Source of the DNA: Paenibacillaceae bacterium UBA6304
GTDB lineage: Bacteria; Bacillota; Bacilli; Paenibacillales; Paenibacillaceae
Reading direction: 5' to 3'
Assembly (NCBI GenBank): GCA_002439285.1
Contig: DJTQ01000399.1
Coordinates: 1 to 6,623 of the forward strand
Length of the DNA stretch: 6,623 bases
Both the position numbers and the translations under genes were made by a program. Positions 5,839 to 6,623 of this stretch are shown here, piece after piece; the stretch's first letter is position 1; the number at the start of each line of letters is the position of its first letter. The notes below the pieces were generated by a model. That model saw only the letters and a list, made by a program, of their open reading frames with translations. It was not told the DNA's origin and did no database searches.

Positions 5839-6623
5839 ATGTCCAAATCCAAAGTGTTATTCGATTTGATCATGTATGTAAATGCAGCGCGTAATTTTAC
5901 CGCGCAAAATGTAGCGGATGAATTCGGCATCTCACTACGAACCGCGCATCGTTATTTGCTCGAAATCAGTGAAATGGGCGTTCCGTTATTTACCGAGCCG
6001 GGACGAAACGGAGGTTACCGGGTATTGAACAACCGGATTCTTCCTCCCATTGCGTTCGAGGAAGATGAAGCTCTTGCCATTTTCTTCGCCTTTCAATCGC
6101 TTAAATATTATAAATCACTGCCTTTCGAGATCAATATCGCTTCCGCTTCCGGCAAATTGTATGCCAGTCTCCCGGATGATTTGAAAACTAAAATAAACCG
6201 TTTGGATGAAGTGTTATCCTTCTGGAATTTAAAACGAAGCGTGGCCTCCCCCTTTCTGCTGGAAATTATTGAAGCGGCCCTGCAAAATCAGGCGCTCCAT
6301 ATCGAGTATGCGTCCAAATCCGGCAGCACCTCTAGGGAGGTCGCTCCCCTCGGTGTATATGCCTATAACGGTTTTTGGTATATGCCTGCCTTCAATCCGG
6401 AACGGGAGAGTACGCGGGTATTTCGGGTCGACCGAATTCACTCGCTGCGACAAAGCGGCAAAACCATCCCCGTTCCGATGAAATTGGATGAATGGTTGGC
6501 TCATTCCAACGAAATTAAGAGGCCGATCCGTCTTTATGTTCAACTAACCAAAGAAGGAATGCGCCAATGCAAAAGCCAGTCGTGGCTTGAGCCGCATATA
6601 AAACACGTTAACAAAGAAATTGG
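5839..6623 (+). CDS. WYL-domain helix-turn-helix transcriptional regulator (YafY type), C-terminus beyond the right edge
   Basis: The frame is open for 261 codons from ATG at 5839 to the right edge. AAAGGAG (5825-5831) stands 7 nt upstream of the start. The N-terminal 60 residues carry a winged helix-turn-helix: NFTAQNVADEFGISLRTAHR (about residues 19-38) followed by YLLEISEMGVPL and the wing GRNGGYRV. After a helical middle part comes the WYL domain from about residue 140, with REVAPLGVYAYNGFWYMPAF (about 168-187), where WYM stands for the WYL motif, then the basic stretch STRVFRVDRI. WYL domains bind small or nucleic-acid ligands; some members respond to DNA damage. Full-length members are about 300-330 residues, so 40-70 are probably missing. 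It is divergent from the UvrA-like gene, which it probably regulates; this is inference from position. The family call is secure. Confidence 0.9.
   Translation, partial: MSKSKVLFDLIMYVNAARNFTAQNVADEFGISLRTAHRYLLEISEMGVPLFTEPGRNGGYRVLNNRILPPIAFEEDEALAIFFAFQSLKYYKSLPFEINIASASGKLYASLPDDLKTKINRLDEVLSFWNLKRSVASPFLLEIIEAALQNQALHIEYASKSGSTSREVAPLGVYAYNGFWYMPAFNPERESTRVFRVDRIHSLRQSGKTIPVPMKLDEWLAHSNEIKRPIRLYVQLTKEGMRQCKSQSWLEPHIKHVNKEI

Noticed and set aside
5744..5839. A 32-residue N-terminal extension of the UvrA-like protein
   Set aside because: It runs through the divergent intergenic region, has no ribosome binding site evidence, and does not resemble UvrA. ATG at 5743 has a well-spaced GGAGGG.
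6229..6543. Minus-strand open frame of 104 codons opposite the WYL regulator
   Set aside because: Shadow of the WYL domain coding sequence.

Overview
The window looks like a piece of a low-to-mid-GC Firmicutes chromosome, most like Paenibacillus or a related Bacillales member. This rests on strong GGAGG-type ribosome binding sites, use of TTG starts, near-consensus sigma-A promoters and the gene families present; no species can be named. There are five protein genes (two cut by the window edges), two regulatory intergenic regions and one shared terminator. No RNA genes, insertion sequences or CRISPR arrays were seen, and no stretch over 300 bases lacks a gene.

Left part (1-3424): a sulfur/persulfide locus. 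A minus-strand, Lgt-like polytopic membrane protein (412 down to the left edge) is divergent from a plus-strand operon of an ArsR-family repressor (574-867) and an 842-residue fusion of CoA-disulfide/persulfide reductase, rhodanese, TusA and DsrE-like modules (860-3388). The control region between them is compact. Two near-consensus sigma-A promoters stand back to back with their -35 hexamers one base apart. A CsoR/CstR-type palindrome lies on the start site of the leftward promoter. A nested set of ATCG/CGAT dyads lies on the -10 and start site of the rightward promoter. The arrangement suggests that a persulfide-type signal could control both directions, possibly through two different repressors: the local ArsR protein and a CsoR-family protein not encoded here.

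Right part (3396-6623): a perfect 12-bp hairpin ends the fusion gene and the convergent minus-strand gene. That gene (5743 to 3467) encodes a 758-residue UvrA paralogue with two ABC modules and zinc-finger cysteine pairs but no UvrB-binding domain. It is divergent from a WYL-domain helix-turn-helix regulator (5839 to beyond the right edge). The intergenic region between them holds a 19-bp near-palindrome and a 13-mer identical to part of the ArsR-type operator region in the left part.

The families are all known. The parts most worth a second look are the two control regions and the unusually complete single-chain persulfide relay.
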